Shown: positions 1 to 9,611, counted from the first letter of the stretch. The stretch: DNA of 64,000 nt from Endozoicomonas sp. ISHI1 (GCF_024606225.1 NZ_JAGRPU010000005.1:1-64000), one strand, 5' to 3'. The notes: generated from the letters alone by a model not told the origin. Made by a program: numbers and translations.

Positions 1-40
1 TAGAATCGGTATTTATAGGCTCGCTTAGTCATGCTTACAT

Positions 41-215
41 TTTACAATGAAAGCTGTAAATACAACAAGTATTTTGCATAGGCAGTCTTTCAGACTGCGA
101 GCTATCCATCCCCGAACTAGAAGTACGGGGCTTTCCGCTCAATTTGGTAAGGTAGGTACAGCAAGTGATTTGAGTTATTCTCACCTAATAGTCGAACCTG
201 AAGATATTCTTCAGG
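41..215. other. Hairpin-rich non-coding stretch, possibly a transposon end
   Basis: Four short inverted repeats follow one another: TTTACA/TGTAAA (42-47 with 54-59), GCAGTCT-TTC-AGACTGC (82-98), CCCCGAACT-AGA-AGTACGGGG with one mismatch (110-130), and CCTGAAGA-TAT-TCTTCAGG (197-215). The CCCCG...CGGGG hairpin followed shortly by TCAA resembles right ends of IS200/IS605-type elements, where an imperfect hairpin sits just inside the cleavage site. No transposase is visible because the window begins here, so the assignment is an inference. The rest of 1-419 holds no convincing gene. Confidence 0.35.
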
Positions 216-368
216 CTCAATCAATAAGATCATGCACACCTGCCTGATGATTCTCATCCAACAAAAATGCACTAAATCTCCAACCTCATAACACTCATTT
301 CATATTGTAAAAGGCAGGAACTTTTCTGGCTCCCTTTACTCCAATACTTTCAGATCCAGTCCTCAGAT

Positions 369-405
369 GTGACTCATAAAGCATATTGAAGTGACTCATA
401 AAGCA
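369..405 (+). repeat. Direct repeat in the promoter region, 22-bp period
   Basis: The 15-mer GTGACTCATAAAGCA occurs at 369-383 and again at 391-405, exactly 22 bp (about two helical turns) apart, ending 14 bp before the ATG at 420. Same-face spacing next to a start codon fits a tandem regulator site. It could also be a simple local duplication. No regulator is identified. Confidence 0.5.
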
Positions 406-419
406 GAACAAAGAAGTAA

Positions 420-3032
420 ATGGAGTTTAGAGTGCGATTTTTTAACCTGATATTCATTCTATTATTGATGAATGAAGTAGCTTTCTCTTCAGAATCAGTA
501 CAACCCTCTTACCCTGATCTGGTGTCTCACCAGCCTCATCAGATGTTGCATCACTCTCAGTGGCTGGTGATGCCTCTCATAAGCGGTGTTGCAGGCGGTA
601 TCGCTGCGAGCAATTCGCCTGATCAAACGCCTTACACCGTGAGTGCAGGTGTTATTTCCGGTGTCGCCCTATCCAGTCTGGACGTACTCTACAATCACTT
701 CAAAACATCTGCCCCTTATTATATGAGTGCCGGTGTCATGGGAGCGGCTACCATGAGCAATACTCCCATGCCCGGCTCTCTCAATTACCTGTGTGGTTTT
801 GTTGGTGGCGCAATGGTTGCTACGGGCCAGTTGAACTTCCTGGAAAAGTACATCAGCGCACCTGCAAAAGGGGCCTTTAACGCCGCCATTCTGATAGGAA
901 TGCCGGGAGCCGCTGCGGGGGCTGTTATCGGTGTAGCCGATGAAGTGATGGCTGCTTGTAATCTCACCGACACCGAACCCCTGTCTACAACATTGTCCGC
1001 TGTCACCCAGCTAAAAATAATGACACCATTTTTTTCATCGGGTCTGAGCCGTCTGCCACTGATTGGCAGCTCATACCGTTCTGCGGTGTCTCAACTCAAT
1101 GTTCCCTATTTGATTGAAACTGTGGGCACTGTCTGGAGTGGAACCTGCCTGTTTACCTCACTTTCAGAAGACGATCACTCCTTGTCTTATTTGTGTATCA
1201 CTCTGAAACCCTCAAGTCGGAGTCATGACAAAACCAACCTGGAAACCATTTCTGAAATGGATCAGACCCTGAATGAGATTATGGATAGCCGGACGATCCA
1301 GAGACTCTCACACATGCAGGCTCTTGCCATAGTCGGCTCTCAGCTGATGAGTTCCAGACTGGCCAAGATGCGCGCCTCCCGGGCCCAGTCTCTTCACGCA
1401 GGTCTGGCAAACTTTAATCCAAGGCTCGGCATAAAACCTGAGGAGGCTCTATCCGCTCATATTGGGGCCGGGCGGTCAATGGTCTACTTCTGCCTGCCTT
1501 ACCTGGGACACTGGTTGATGGATTCGGTCATAGAAAGCTACTACAGACTTCTAATGAAGCAATCTGCACAGGATGAACTGGAGCGTCTCTTTTTCGATGA
1601 CCAGAACTTTATCAGAATGAATCTGAATAAAACGCTCGATACCCTGATTGCCACAATGGATACCAGTATCCACAACGTCGTGACTGCCGGCAGCATACTG
1701 GAGCGTTCGCTGGCCCGCGCTTATATTGGTGGTTTTTACGACCTCTCCTTTATTGTCAAAAGTGGCGCTGCCGATATGCTGGTGTTCATGGATATCTACA
1801 GCAAAACGACTGAATCCATAACCATGACGCTTAACAGGGGAGCCCTGGATCTGGAGATCAACAGGGATTTTCTGAGCACTGAACTCGACGTGTTGAAAAA
1901 AGACTTCACCACCAATGCCCGAACCATCGGCAGCGGTGCCAAAAAAGATTTTATGGTTGAAAAGTATTCCGAGCTGCTGCAGGCACTTCGGGAGACAGAA
2001 GCCAGCCAGTCTAAAGCAGGACTGATTTCAGGTAGCTGGGGCACTGTAAAAAGCCTTATCGACTTCGTTGCCAAAAGCCTTCTCATTGCCCGGAAGATGA
2101 GTACTCGAGAAGTGGTATACGGGGATTATCAGGCACTTCTTTTCGCTACTGACAGTGTTTCCAGTGCCTTATCATGGCACGCTGACAACGTCGATACCCT
2201 GCTTAGCTTCAATAAAGCGGTAGACAGTATTCACTCACTGGGAGCGGAAATAAAACGCTCCCCCAGGGAACTGTGGCAACAGCCTGACTATCGGGCTCAA
2301 AAAGGGGATGAGGTAGCCATCCGTCTGGAAGCTTTCTCCATGGGGCATCCTGAAGGTGTACTGATGACCGACCAGGCATTAACCCTTCCCAAGGGCTATT
2401 TTGCGGTTTCCGGTGTTTCCGGCAGTGGCAAGAGCAGCCTGCTTTCAAAGATCAGAAGAGAAGTCGGCAATGGTGTATGGGCGACGGGCAATGTCACTTA
2501 CACCACTGCCAATGGCGAGTTGCCTGAAGTCTTCCACGCCGAACAGCTGACCTACATTCCACCCAACATAACCCTGAGAGAACTGGTCACGTTACGATTG
2601 GAAGGTGACCCGGACGACCCGCATCCTGCTCTGCGAAACCCAAAGCACAGAACCGACCTCACCGATCAGGAACTGATCAACCTGTTAAAGGAGATCGATT
2701 TCTACTCCGAAGATCAGTGGCACCTTCTGAAAGAACAGCTTCACGACGAACGTAACTGGAAAGATCAGCTCAGTGGCGGCCAGATTAAAAAACTGGCACT
2801 CCTCTCGGTGATTAACCGGCGTCCTGAAGTGGCCATACTGGATGAAATTTTCGCCGGGATGGACCAGATTTCAGTGCAACAGGCACAGAGGATGCTTAAA
2901 AAATACTTGCCCGACAGTCTGCTGCTGATCGTCGACCACAATGCCGCCCAGAATAACTACGATGGATTTTTTACCGGCAGGATTCATCTGGAAAACAGCC
3001 AGGTCAGTCTCAGGGAAATAGACAATGAATAA
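420..3032 (+). CDS. ABC-type ATPase with long membrane-like N-terminal region
   Basis: An 870-residue protein with a signal-like hydrophobic start and a Gly/Ala-rich hydrophobic region (about residues 45-185) that I do not recognise. A helical middle section (about 330-620) resembles the membrane domain of SbmA/YddA-type (ABC_membrane_2) transporters. The C-terminal ABC ATPase is clear: Walker A GVSGSGKSS at 665-673, signature LSGGQ near 784, Walker B VAILDE near 804, and an H-loop in LLIVDHNA near 839. This layout suggests an inner-membrane half-transporter. The extra N-terminal domain is unusual for that family, and the substrate cannot be read from sequence. The start at 420 has an AAGAAG ribosome site. 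The F-box gene begins 17 nt after its stop, suggesting co-transcription. Confidence 0.7.
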   Translation: MEFRVRFFNLIFILLLMNEVAFSSESVQPSYPDLVSHQPHQMLHHSQWLVMPLISGVAGGIAASNSPDQTPYTVSAGVISGVALSSLDVLYNHFKTSAPYYMSAGVMGAATMSNTPMPGSLNYLCGFVGGAMVATGQLNFLEKYISAPAKGAFNAAILIGMPGAAAGAVIGVADEVMAACNLTDTEPLSTTLSAVTQLKIMTPFFSSGLSRLPLIGSSYRSAVSQLNVPYLIETVGTVWSGTCLFTSLSEDDHSLSYLCITLKPSSRSHDKTNLETISEMDQTLNEIMDSRTIQRLSHMQALAIVGSQLMSSRLAKMRASRAQSLHAGLANFNPRLGIKPEEALSAHIGAGRSMVYFCLPYLGHWLMDSVIESYYRLLMKQSAQDELERLFFDDQNFIRMNLNKTLDTLIATMDTSIHNVVTAGSILERSLARAYIGGFYDLSFIVKSGAADMLVFMDIYSKTTESITMTLNRGALDLEINRDFLSTELDVLKKDFTTNARTIGSGAKKDFMVEKYSELLQALRETEASQSKAGLISGSWGTVKSLIDFVAKSLLIARKMSTREVVYGDYQALLFATDSVSSALSWHADNVDTLLSFNKAVDSIHSLGAEIKRSPRELWQQPDYRAQKGDEVAIRLEAFSMGHPEGVLMTDQALTLPKGYFAVSGVSGSGKSSLLSKIRREVGNGVWATGNVTYTTANGELPEVFHAEQLTYIPPNITLRELVTLRLEGDPDDPHPALRNPKHRTDLTDQELINLLKEIDFYSEDQWHLLKEQLHDERNWKDQLSGGQIKKLALLSVINRRPEVAILDEIFAGMDQISVQQAQRMLKKYLPDSLLLIVDHNAAQNNYDGFFTGRIHLENSQVSLREIDNE

Positions 3033-3049
3033 CTCAGGTGAAGCCTGAT

Positions 3050-4861
3050 ATGCCTAAAATAGCGAGCATCTCCAACAATGAAGGCTTACTCTCAGTAACT
3101 GCCAATCAAGTTCAATTAGAAACACCAACCGGTAGTGGTTGGGGTAGAACTGTCTCGGTACCTGACAGCCAAGAATCCTTGTTAATCTGTTTGCCCATCG
3201 AAATACAAGAGCAAATTATTGGCTTTTTAACGCTTAGGGATGTTGCCCGTTTACAGCAGGTATGTACTCACTTTCACCAGACCATTGAAGATAACCATGC
3301 GCTTGCAAAGGTGTGGTATCGCCGATTTACTTCACCACACCAAGATCGACTTAAGAGGGCTCTTCCTACAGAAGAAGTGAAACAACTCACTCAATGGTTG
3401 CAGCTATTTACGAATGATAAACAGCTAATTAAGTCACTCATGGAACACCGGGAGAAAACTTATTTTCCTGCTTTATTCTACTTCACCCAAACCAGATTGA
3501 TGTCTAAATGTGAACAATTTGAAGTCGGTACAAAAGCCACCATTGTCTATGATCACGATATCATGTCTGTCAGAACCATCCTCAATGGTCTCTATATAGC
3601 GGTTGCCGGTATGGATAAAAAGGCAAGAATTTATGCCCGCCATTTCGATGAATCACAGTCTGAATTCAGCTGGGTAGAAAAAACCATAATTTCCCATAAT
3701 CGTTGGGTCGAAGAAGTCCGCTTCAGTAAAGATGAACACCGTCTGGTGACCATTTCCTACGACTTTACGGGGAAAATCTGTCGTGAGAAGGACGACGGAT
3801 CCTGGCAAGAAGAAGTCACCATTAGCCACTTAAATCCGATCAAATCAATCGCCTTCAGCCCCAATAACCAATATCTGGTGACGGCCAGTTGGGATGGAAC
3901 GGCGAAAATCCTGACTCTGAAGGACGATGGATTATGGGAAGAAAAAGAGCTTATATCTTTGGATAATTGCATCGAATCAGCGCAATTTAGCTACGATGGC
4001 CAACATCTGGTCATTGCCTGTTACGATAACACAGCGAAAATCTATGGTCTGAAGAATGGCTCATGGGAACCAGAAACGATCATTACTGTTGATAGTCCGG
4101 TTCTGAAAGCCTTCTTCAGCTTCGATAACCGTCATGTGGTGACCATCAGCGAAGATCAAAAATTAAGACTTCACGGTCTGTTGGATAATGGGCTGTGGCA
4201 AGAAAAAGAGCTTGCGTTCAATGATAATCGGGTCAAATCAGCCATCATCAGTCGCACTAGTCACCGTCTGCTAATCACCAGCGGGCGCGCGGTAACCATC
4301 TATGGTGAGGAAGACGATGGATCGTGGGAGCATGAAATTACCATTTCCCATGACGACCAAATCATATCAGCTGCCTTCAGCCCCGATGAACGTTATGTGT
4401 TAACCGCCAGTGAAGATGGCAAGGTAAAAATCCTGTACCAGGACGATAATGGATCATGGGTGATTGAAGCCACCATTCGCCATAAGGGCAAGGTCACGTC
4501 GGCCAACTTTAGCCACGATGGCCGCCATGTGGTAACCACCAGTTCAGATGGCACTGCGATGATCCATGGTCTGAAGCTTGGGTTGTGGCACAAAACGGCT
4601 GTCATTTTCCATGGTAAAAATGTTGTCACAGCCATATTCAGCCCTGATAGCCGCCACGTATTGACCATCGCTGTAGAGACGTTAATAATCCATGGTCAGC
4701 AAACGGATGGAGAATGGGTCCAAAAAGCGATCATTTCCCACGGTGCCCCAATCCAGTTCATCAGCTACAGTGGCCACTATGCGATAGTCGCATGTCGTGA
4801 TAAGAAAATGTTCGTTTATGAATTACGGGGGCATAATCCATTGATTGCTAACACTGAGTGA
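3050..4861 (+). CDS. F-box protein with WD40-like repeats, effector candidate
   Basis: A 603-residue protein. An N-terminal F-box (about residues 47-93) shows LPIEIQEQIIGFLTLRDVAR, then QQVCTHFHQ and a WYRRF end. F-boxes bind Skp1 in eukaryotic SCF ubiquitin ligases. From about residue 165 to the end come roughly nine or ten WD40-like units of 42-44 residues, each with a pattern such as AFSPDERYVLTASEDGKVKI and a DDGSW-type linker. F-box plus WD40 is the layout of eukaryotic substrate receptors such as FBXW7 and beta-TrCP. I infer a secreted effector that redirects host ubiquitination. No N-terminal signal peptide is seen, which fits a type III or IV substrate. ATG 3050 is preferred over GTG 3038 because that GTG lies inside the AGGTG ribosome site. 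Confidence 0.75.
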   Translation: MPKIASISNNEGLLSVTANQVQLETPTGSGWGRTVSVPDSQESLLICLPIEIQEQIIGFLTLRDVARLQQVCTHFHQTIEDNHALAKVWYRRFTSPHQDRLKRALPTEEVKQLTQWLQLFTNDKQLIKSLMEHREKTYFPALFYFTQTRLMSKCEQFEVGTKATIVYDHDIMSVRTILNGLYIAVAGMDKKARIYARHFDESQSEFSWVEKTIISHNRWVEEVRFSKDEHRLVTISYDFTGKICREKDDGSWQEEVTISHLNPIKSIAFSPNNQYLVTASWDGTAKILTLKDDGLWEEKELISLDNCIESAQFSYDGQHLVIACYDNTAKIYGLKNGSWEPETIITVDSPVLKAFFSFDNRHVVTISEDQKLRLHGLLDNGLWQEKELAFNDNRVKSAIISRTSHRLLITSGRAVTIYGEEDDGSWEHEITISHDDQIISAAFSPDERYVLTASEDGKVKILYQDDNGSWVIEATIRHKGKVTSANFSHDGRHVVTTSSDGTAMIHGLKLGLWHKTAVIFHGKNVVTAIFSPDSRHVLTIAVETLIIHGQQTDGEWVQKAIISHGAPIQFISYSGHYAIVACRDKKMFVYELRGHNPLIANTE

Positions 4862-5246
4862 CAGCACTCGACTTGCCCTGTTATCACGATTGCCGGAGAC
4901 TGGCTATTGTCTCAAAGCGACTTTATTCGCTATCATTTCCGGCTATGAAATCACTCTCATCAGCCACTCCATCTTCCTCTCACACGGTGAGTCATGAACG
5001 GCTTCAGTCAGCACCTGACCGCGGCAAGCCCATAAGCTGCCTGACACTCACCTTGCGACGATGCCAAGGCTGAAAGGTTGCTTTTCAGTCACCATCACTT
5101 TCGACACCCTGCTTTTTTGCAGAACAGGGCTGCCACTGGCCAGAATCAACAATGAAACACAGACAGTGCAAAGTATTTTTCCCGATGAGCAGCCTTGAGC
5201 GAAAAAAATCATCGCAAACAAGTTTCAGACCAAGGACTTTTTTTCC
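4862..5246. other. Intergenic region upstream of argS
   Basis: A 385-bp gap between the F-box gene and argS. A 71-codon open frame from 4858 has no ribosome site and no recognisable product. A weak inverted repeat, CTGAAA/TTTCAG, lies near 5070-5090 and may end the upstream transcript or belong to the argS leader. AAGGA sits about 11 nt before the argS ATG. Nothing else is evident. Confidence 0.4.
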
Positions 5247-6989
5247 ATGAATATTCTTAAACTGCTTGAAGACAGAGTCATCAAAGCATTGATCGCCGCC
5301 GGAGCCCCGGAAGATACTCCTCCCATGGTTCGCCAAAGCGCACGGGCCAACTTCGGTGACTATCAGTGCAATGCAGTGATGTCAGCAGCAAAGAAAATGG
5401 GACTCAAGCCTCGAGACCTGGCTCAGAAAGTGGAAGACAATCTGGACCTGAAAGGTATTGCTGAAAAAACTGAAATTGCCGGACCCGGCTTCATCAATAT
5501 CTACCTCGATCCACAGTGGCTCGCTGCCGGACTGGAAGAATCAGTAAAAGACGATCGTTCCGGAGTAAACACTGTCGACAGTCCGGAAACCGTAATTGTC
5601 GACTACTCTGCGCCTAATGTTGCCAAAGAAATGCACATTGGCCACATTCGCTCTACCATCATTGGTGATGCCACCGCTCGTACTCTGGAATTTCTGGGCC
5701 ACAAAGTCATTCGCCAGAATCACCTGGGAGACTGGGGTACTCAGTTCGGTATGCTGATTGCTCACCTCGAAGAGCTGGAGCACGATAGCCAGGAAGCTCA
5801 GGCTATGGAGCTCTCAAATTTGGAAGCCTTCTACAAGGCAGCCAAAAAACGTTTTGATGATGACGAAGCGTTTGCCACAAAAGCCCGTGAGTACGTAGTC
5901 GCATTACAGTCTGGCAATGAACACTGTTTGAAACTCTGGAAAAAACTGGTTGATATCACGCTGTCTCACAACCAGGAAGTCTATGAACGACTGAATGTTT
6001 CCCTGACACCGTCTGACGTCATGGGTGAAAGCGCGTACAATGACAGCCTGCCTGCCATTATTAATGAACTGGCCAGCAAAGATCTGTTAAGTGAAGACCA
6101 GGGTGCCAAAGTGGTCTTTCTGGATGAATTCAAGAATAAAGACGGTGACCCAATGGGTGTCATCGTCGAAAAGTCTGGCGGCGGCTTCCTCTATTCCACA
6201 ACCGATCTGGCAGCACTGCGTCATCGAACCCACACCTTAAATGCTGACCGTGTTCTTTACTATGTTGATGCTCGCCAGGGACAGCACTTTGAGCAGATCT
6301 TCACCATTGCCCGCAAAGCAGGCTTCGTTAATGAAGACACCCGCACCGAACATCATGCCTTCGGTATGATGCTGGGTAAGGATGGCAAACCGTTCAAAAC
6401 TCGTGCCGGTACTACCATCAAACTGGTGGATCTGCTGGACGAAGCGGAAGAGCGTGCAGCCAGACTGATTGCCAGCAAAGCCTCTGATCTCAGCGAAGAA
6501 CAAAAGTTTAAAGTCATCAAAGCCGTTGCCATGGGCTCGGTAAAATACGCTGACCTGTCCAAAAACCGCACCAGCGATTATGTTTTCGACTGGGACACCA
6601 TGCTGGCTTTCGAGGGCAACACCGCGCCTTACCTGCTCTACGCTTACACCCGTATTAAGAGCATTTTCCGCAGGGCCGGAGTAGCTGAATCGAACCTCAC
6701 CGGTGATATTCTGGTTGAAGAGCCTTCTGAGAGAGATCTGGCTCTGAAGCTTAACCGCTTCAGTGAAACCATTGAGCAAGCGGCTCGTGAAGGAACCCCT
6801 CACGTACTGTGCAGCTACCTTTATGATCTGTCTGGTGCATTCATGAGCTTTTATGAAAACTGCCCGGTTAACAAAGAAGGGGTCAACGAACCCGTTAAAA
6901 ACAGTCGCTTGCAACTCTGTGCCCTGACTGCCCATATCCTCAAGACAGGCCTTGACCTGCTCGGCATTGAGACCGTTGAGCAGATGTAA
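5247..6989 (+). CDS. argS: Arginyl-tRNA synthetase
   Basis: Attaches arginine to tRNA-Arg in the cytoplasm, a class I synthetase. The 580-residue length is normal. An N-terminal additional domain covers about residues 1-115. The class I signature appears as [17 protein letters not shown] (about 118-134). The catalytic core continues through [12 protein letters not shown] and [11 protein letters not shown], and the anticodon-binding helical domain starts with the [11 protein letters not shown] segment near 460. A canonical KMSK is absent, as in most ArgRS. The gene stands alone on this strand and converges with the flavoprotein gene downstream. Confidence 0.97.
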   Translation: MNILKLLEDRVIKALIAAGAPEDTPPMVRQSARANFGDYQCNAVMSAAKKMGLKPRDLAQKVEDNLDLKGIAEKTEIAGPGFINIYLDPQWLAAGLEESVKDDRSGVNTVDSPETVIVDYSAPNVAKEMHIGHIRSTIIGDATARTLEFLGHKVIRQNHLGDWGTQFGMLIAHLEELEHDSQEAQAMELSNLEAFYKAAKKRFDDDEAFATKAREYVVALQSGNEHCLKLWKKLVDITLSHNQEVYERLNVSLTPSDVMGESAYNDSLPAIINELASKDLLSEDQGAKVVFLDEFKNKDGDPMGVIVEKSGGGFLYSTTDLAALRHRTHTLNADRVLYYVDARQGQHFEQIFTIARKAGFVNEDTRTEHHAFGMMLGKDGKPFKTRAGTTIKLVDLLDEAEERAARLIASKASDLSEEQKFKVIKAVAMGSVKYADLSKNRTSDYVFDWDTMLAFEGNTAPYLLYAYTRIKSIFRRAGVAESNLTGDILVEEPSERDLALKLNRFSETIEQAAREGTPHVLCSYLYDLSGAFMSFYENCPVNKEGVNEPVKNSRLQLCALTAHILKTGLDLLGIETVEQM

Positions 6990-7009
6990 CCCTGTTTAAC
7001 CCGGAAAAA

Positions 7010-7033
7010 AATGCCGACGTTAATGTCGGCATT
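7010..7033 (-). terminator. Intrinsic terminator for the glutamate synthase-like gene
   Basis: AATGCCGAC-GTTAAT-GTCGGCATT forms a 9-bp stem. Read on the minus strand it is followed by a run of seven T residues, so it terminates the minus-strand gene, whose stop codon lies at the stem base. It may also slow plus-strand transcripts leaving argS, but there is no T-run on that side. Confidence 0.8.
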
Positions 7034-8625
7034 CATATCTGCTGCTCTGGCAAAAACTCATCAGCCGAGGCCTGAGCCCAGTGGTCGCTGTACCCGGGAA
7101 TATCATCACATTTCAACAAAAAACCTGTTTCCAAAACAGGGTAGATGGTTGCGTAAGAAGCCTCTGTCTGATCTGCCAGACGGCGGAAGATATGACTCGC
7201 ATTCAGCTGATCAGGGCTTTCCAGCCCCATCGCACCAACAATATCCAGAAAACTGGCCACCGTCACACGGTGATAATTGGCCACCCTGACCTGTTTGTCA
7301 GCGATATTGATGGCTTTGCCTCTGATCGGGTCCTGAGTGGTCACCCCCGTTGGACATTGATTAGTGTTGCACTTCAATGCCTGAATACATCCCACAGCAA
7401 ACATCATGGCTCTGGCCGAATTACACAGATCGGCACCCAGAGCGATCTTTGTCACCATGTCAAAACCCGACGCGACCTTGCCGCTGGCAATGATTTTTAC
7501 TTTCTTTCTCAGGCCTGCGCCTACGAGACAGTTGTTCACAAACACCAGAGCTTCATTCACTGGCATTCCCAAACGATCCGTATACTCCACCGGAGCGGCC
7601 CCTGTCCCTCCTTCTGATCCATCGACCGTAATAAAGTCCGGAGCCAAACCGGTTTCCAGCATGGCTTTACAGATGCCCATAAATTCCACTCTGTTGCCCA
7701 GACAGAGCTTAAAGCCCACAGGCTTATTCGCAATCTCTCTGAGATGGTCAATAAACAAAATCAGCTCTCTGGGCGTTGAAAAAGCCGAATGAGCAGGAGG
7801 AGAGATGACCGTCACGCCTTCAGGGACGCCCCTGGCTTCAGCAATTTCTTTCGACACTTTGACGGCGGGCAGAACGCCCCCATGAGAAGGTTTGGCTCCC
7901 TGGGATAATTTTATTTCAACCATCTTCACGGCTCCATGCTTCACTTTTTCAGTAAATATTTTTTTGTCGAAACCACCTTCTTTTGTGCGACAACCAAAGT
8001 AGCCTGTACCGATCTGCCAGATCAGATCTCCACCTTCTGCCAGATGATGTCGACTTAACCCTCCTTCCCCGGTGTTGTGAGCAAAGCCTCCCCTGCAAGC
8101 CCCGGCATTCATCGCCCTGATAGCATTGGCACTCAAGGCACCAAAACTCATGCCAGAAATATTCAGCCTTGACGCCAGATAAGGCTGCGAACAGGAATAT
8201 TCACCAACCAGTATTTTTCCATGGATGGCATCCACCTCTTTGGGTTTCAGGGAGTGATTGGCTCGATGATAGCCGCAGTCGGTCAGCTCAAACTGGGTGC
8301 CAAAAGGTTGGGTATCAGACACTCCCTTGGCCCTTGAGTACACCATGTTTCGAATTTCACGATTAAAAGGTTTGCCGCTCTGATTTGACTCGATAAAGTA
8401 CTGATGGATCTCGGGACTGATAAATTCCAGCGCGTAGCGCATATGGCCAATCACAGGATAATTTTTCAAAACGTTATGATGGGTACAGGTCAGATCGAAA
8501 ACCCCAACCAGAATGTAAGGTACCAGAAAAACAAACAGCCACAATATACCGGGCCAGAAAAACGACAGAATCAATGTGATCAGCGTTCCGCCAATGGCAA
8601 TCCAGAAAAACAATTTACGTGCCAT
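7033..8625 (-). CDS. FMN-binding glutamate synthase-family protein
   Basis: A 530-residue protein with one or two N-terminal membrane segments (FFWIAIGGTLITLILSFFW, then LWLFVFLVPYILVGVF) and a glutamate synthase FMN/Fe-S domain over the rest. Family marks include ISGMSFGALSANAIRAMN, the GGTGAAPVEY flavin loop, and a 3Fe-4S cysteine motif CIQALKCNTNQC (C-x5-C-x4-C) followed by PTGVTTQDP. It lacks the glutaminase domain of true GltB, so its substrate is unknown. It may be a membrane-anchored oxidoreductase. The start at 8625 is chosen over an upstream in-frame ATG at 8757 because GGTGGAG lies just before it. Confidence 0.85.
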   Translation of the reverse strand: MARKLFFWIAIGGTLITLILSFFWPGILWLFVFLVPYILVGVFDLTCTHHNVLKNYPVIGHMRYALEFISPEIHQYFIESNQSGKPFNREIRNMVYSRAKGVSDTQPFGTQFELTDCGYHRANHSLKPKEVDAIHGKILVGEYSCSQPYLASRLNISGMSFGALSANAIRAMNAGACRGGFAHNTGEGGLSRHHLAEGGDLIWQIGTGYFGCRTKEGGFDKKIFTEKVKHGAVKMVEIKLSQGAKPSHGGVLPAVKVSKEIAEARGVPEGVTVISPPAHSAFSTPRELILFIDHLREIANKPVGFKLCLGNRVEFMGICKAMLETGLAPDFITVDGSEGGTGAAPVEYTDRLGMPVNEALVFVNNCLVGAGLRKKVKIIASGKVASGFDMVTKIALGADLCNSARAMMFAVGCIQALKCNTNQCPTGVTTQDPIRGKAINIADKQVRVANYHRVTVASFLDIVGAMGLESPDQLNASHIFRRLADQTEASYATIYPVLETGFLLKCDDIPGYSDHWAQASADEFLPEQQI

Positions 8626-9077
8626 TTCTCCACCTTTTTCAGTGAAAAAGTCCAGATAGCTGGACCTGATGCACTTGAGTCTTGATGATAAAACGGGCTT
8701 TGGCAACGCTCCTTCATTGGCAGTGACAGTTATCCTGACAGAGACGGAGGGCCCCACAGCCTGCCCTTAAAACACAGAGGCGAGGCAAAATCGCAGCAAA
8801 CCAGATACCTTGCAGGCGGGTTGTAAAGCGGACTGTTTAGAAATGATAAATGATTAGAGTCTGAAAATACTACTACTGGAACTAGTTCGTAGTGGCACTG
8901 TCCAAAGTCACAGGGATCAGATAAATCAGCTTAATTCCACTGTCAGGTTACGTGACACTACCAATATTCGCTGAATACTTTGTGAAATATATCATCGCAA
9001 GTGTCGGTAAAACTTATTCTCTGTGAGGGTAAATTGATTTGAACGATTCATAATTTAGAAACAAGAGGTACTTTAGT
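8626..9077. other. Divergent intergenic region with inverted repeat
   Basis: A 452-bp gap between two divergent genes, so it should hold promoters for both. The notable structure is an imperfect 22-bp palindrome at 8872-8893: ACTAC, TG, the perfect 10-mer GAACTAGTTC, then GTAGT. It is operator-like. AAGAGGT stands upstream of the ATG at 9078. No further gene is seen. Confidence 0.4.
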
Positions 9078-9611
9078 ATGAATGTAAACACTCAAGCGCC
9101 CAGTCATCAAACAATTGATCGGGGCACACAAACAGAATCCAGCACGGATTCAAATCTTGGCAAGTTTCTGGGGCTGACCGTAAAAAAATCACTCTACGAA
9201 AACTTCCTCTGGGATGCCCGTAATTGGAGACGTCATCTTCCTGTAGAAATAAAGCGTGGTCCGGGCTTACTAATGAGGAATATCGGTATGTGTGGCGGTA
9301 TCGCTTGCGGTTTGGCTGCCGGGCAACAAATAGCACTTGGCCCTGTAGGGCTTGTGGGTGGTGCGACAGCCGGGTGCATTCTCGGCGGTCAGGCAGGTTA
9401 TCTGGCCGAGGCAGCCTTTATTAGAGAATGTCAGCGATTACGAGATCTTGAAAAAGCAGTTACTATTCAGCCACAGCGAGCCGCTGAACTGAGTTCAAGG
9501 ATCCCCTGGGATGAAGACAGAACGAATGCTCCACCCTCATATGATGAATCTCAGCATTTGGAGAGCCTTCGCCAAAGAGTAATTATTCCATCTGATGGAG
9601 GATATCACTGA
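9078..9611 (+). CDS. Small glycine-zipper protein with PPxY motif
   Basis: A 177-residue protein of no recognised family. Residues 1-70 are polar. Residues about 75-115 form a Gly/Ala-rich membrane-compatible stretch (GMCGGIACGLAAGQQIALG, then GLVGGATAGCILGGQAGYLA), like the glycine-zipper hairpins of membrane-inserting proteins. The tail is acidic and contains APPSYDE, a PPxY motif at 152-155. PPxY binds WW domains of host NEDD4-type ubiquitin ligases. The function here is inference, and the same APPSY occurs in the 1140-residue protein at 28181-31603. A ribosome site AAGAGGT precedes the ATG. The protein could be a secreted, membrane-inserted effector. Confidence 0.65.
   Translation: MNVNTQAPSHQTIDRGTQTESSTDSNLGKFLGLTVKKSLYENFLWDARNWRRHLPVEIKRGPGLLMRNIGMCGGIACGLAAGQQIALGPVGLVGGATAGCILGGQAGYLAEAAFIRECQRLRDLEKAVTIQPQRAAELSSRIPWDEDRTNAPPSYDESQHLESLRQRVIIPSDGGYH

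Noticed and set aside
47-247. 66-codon open frame in the hairpin-rich region
   Set aside because: No ribosome site, no recognisable product, and it runs through three inverted repeats.
3038-3049. GTG start for the F-box gene
   Set aside because: The GTG lies within the AGGTG ribosome site of the ATG at 3050.
4858-5073. 71-codon open frame after the F-box gene
   Set aside because: No ribosome site and low-complexity Ser-rich translation; looks like chance.
6237-6935. 232-codon antisense frame in argS
   Set aside because: It is the shadow of a highly conserved gene and has no homology of its own.
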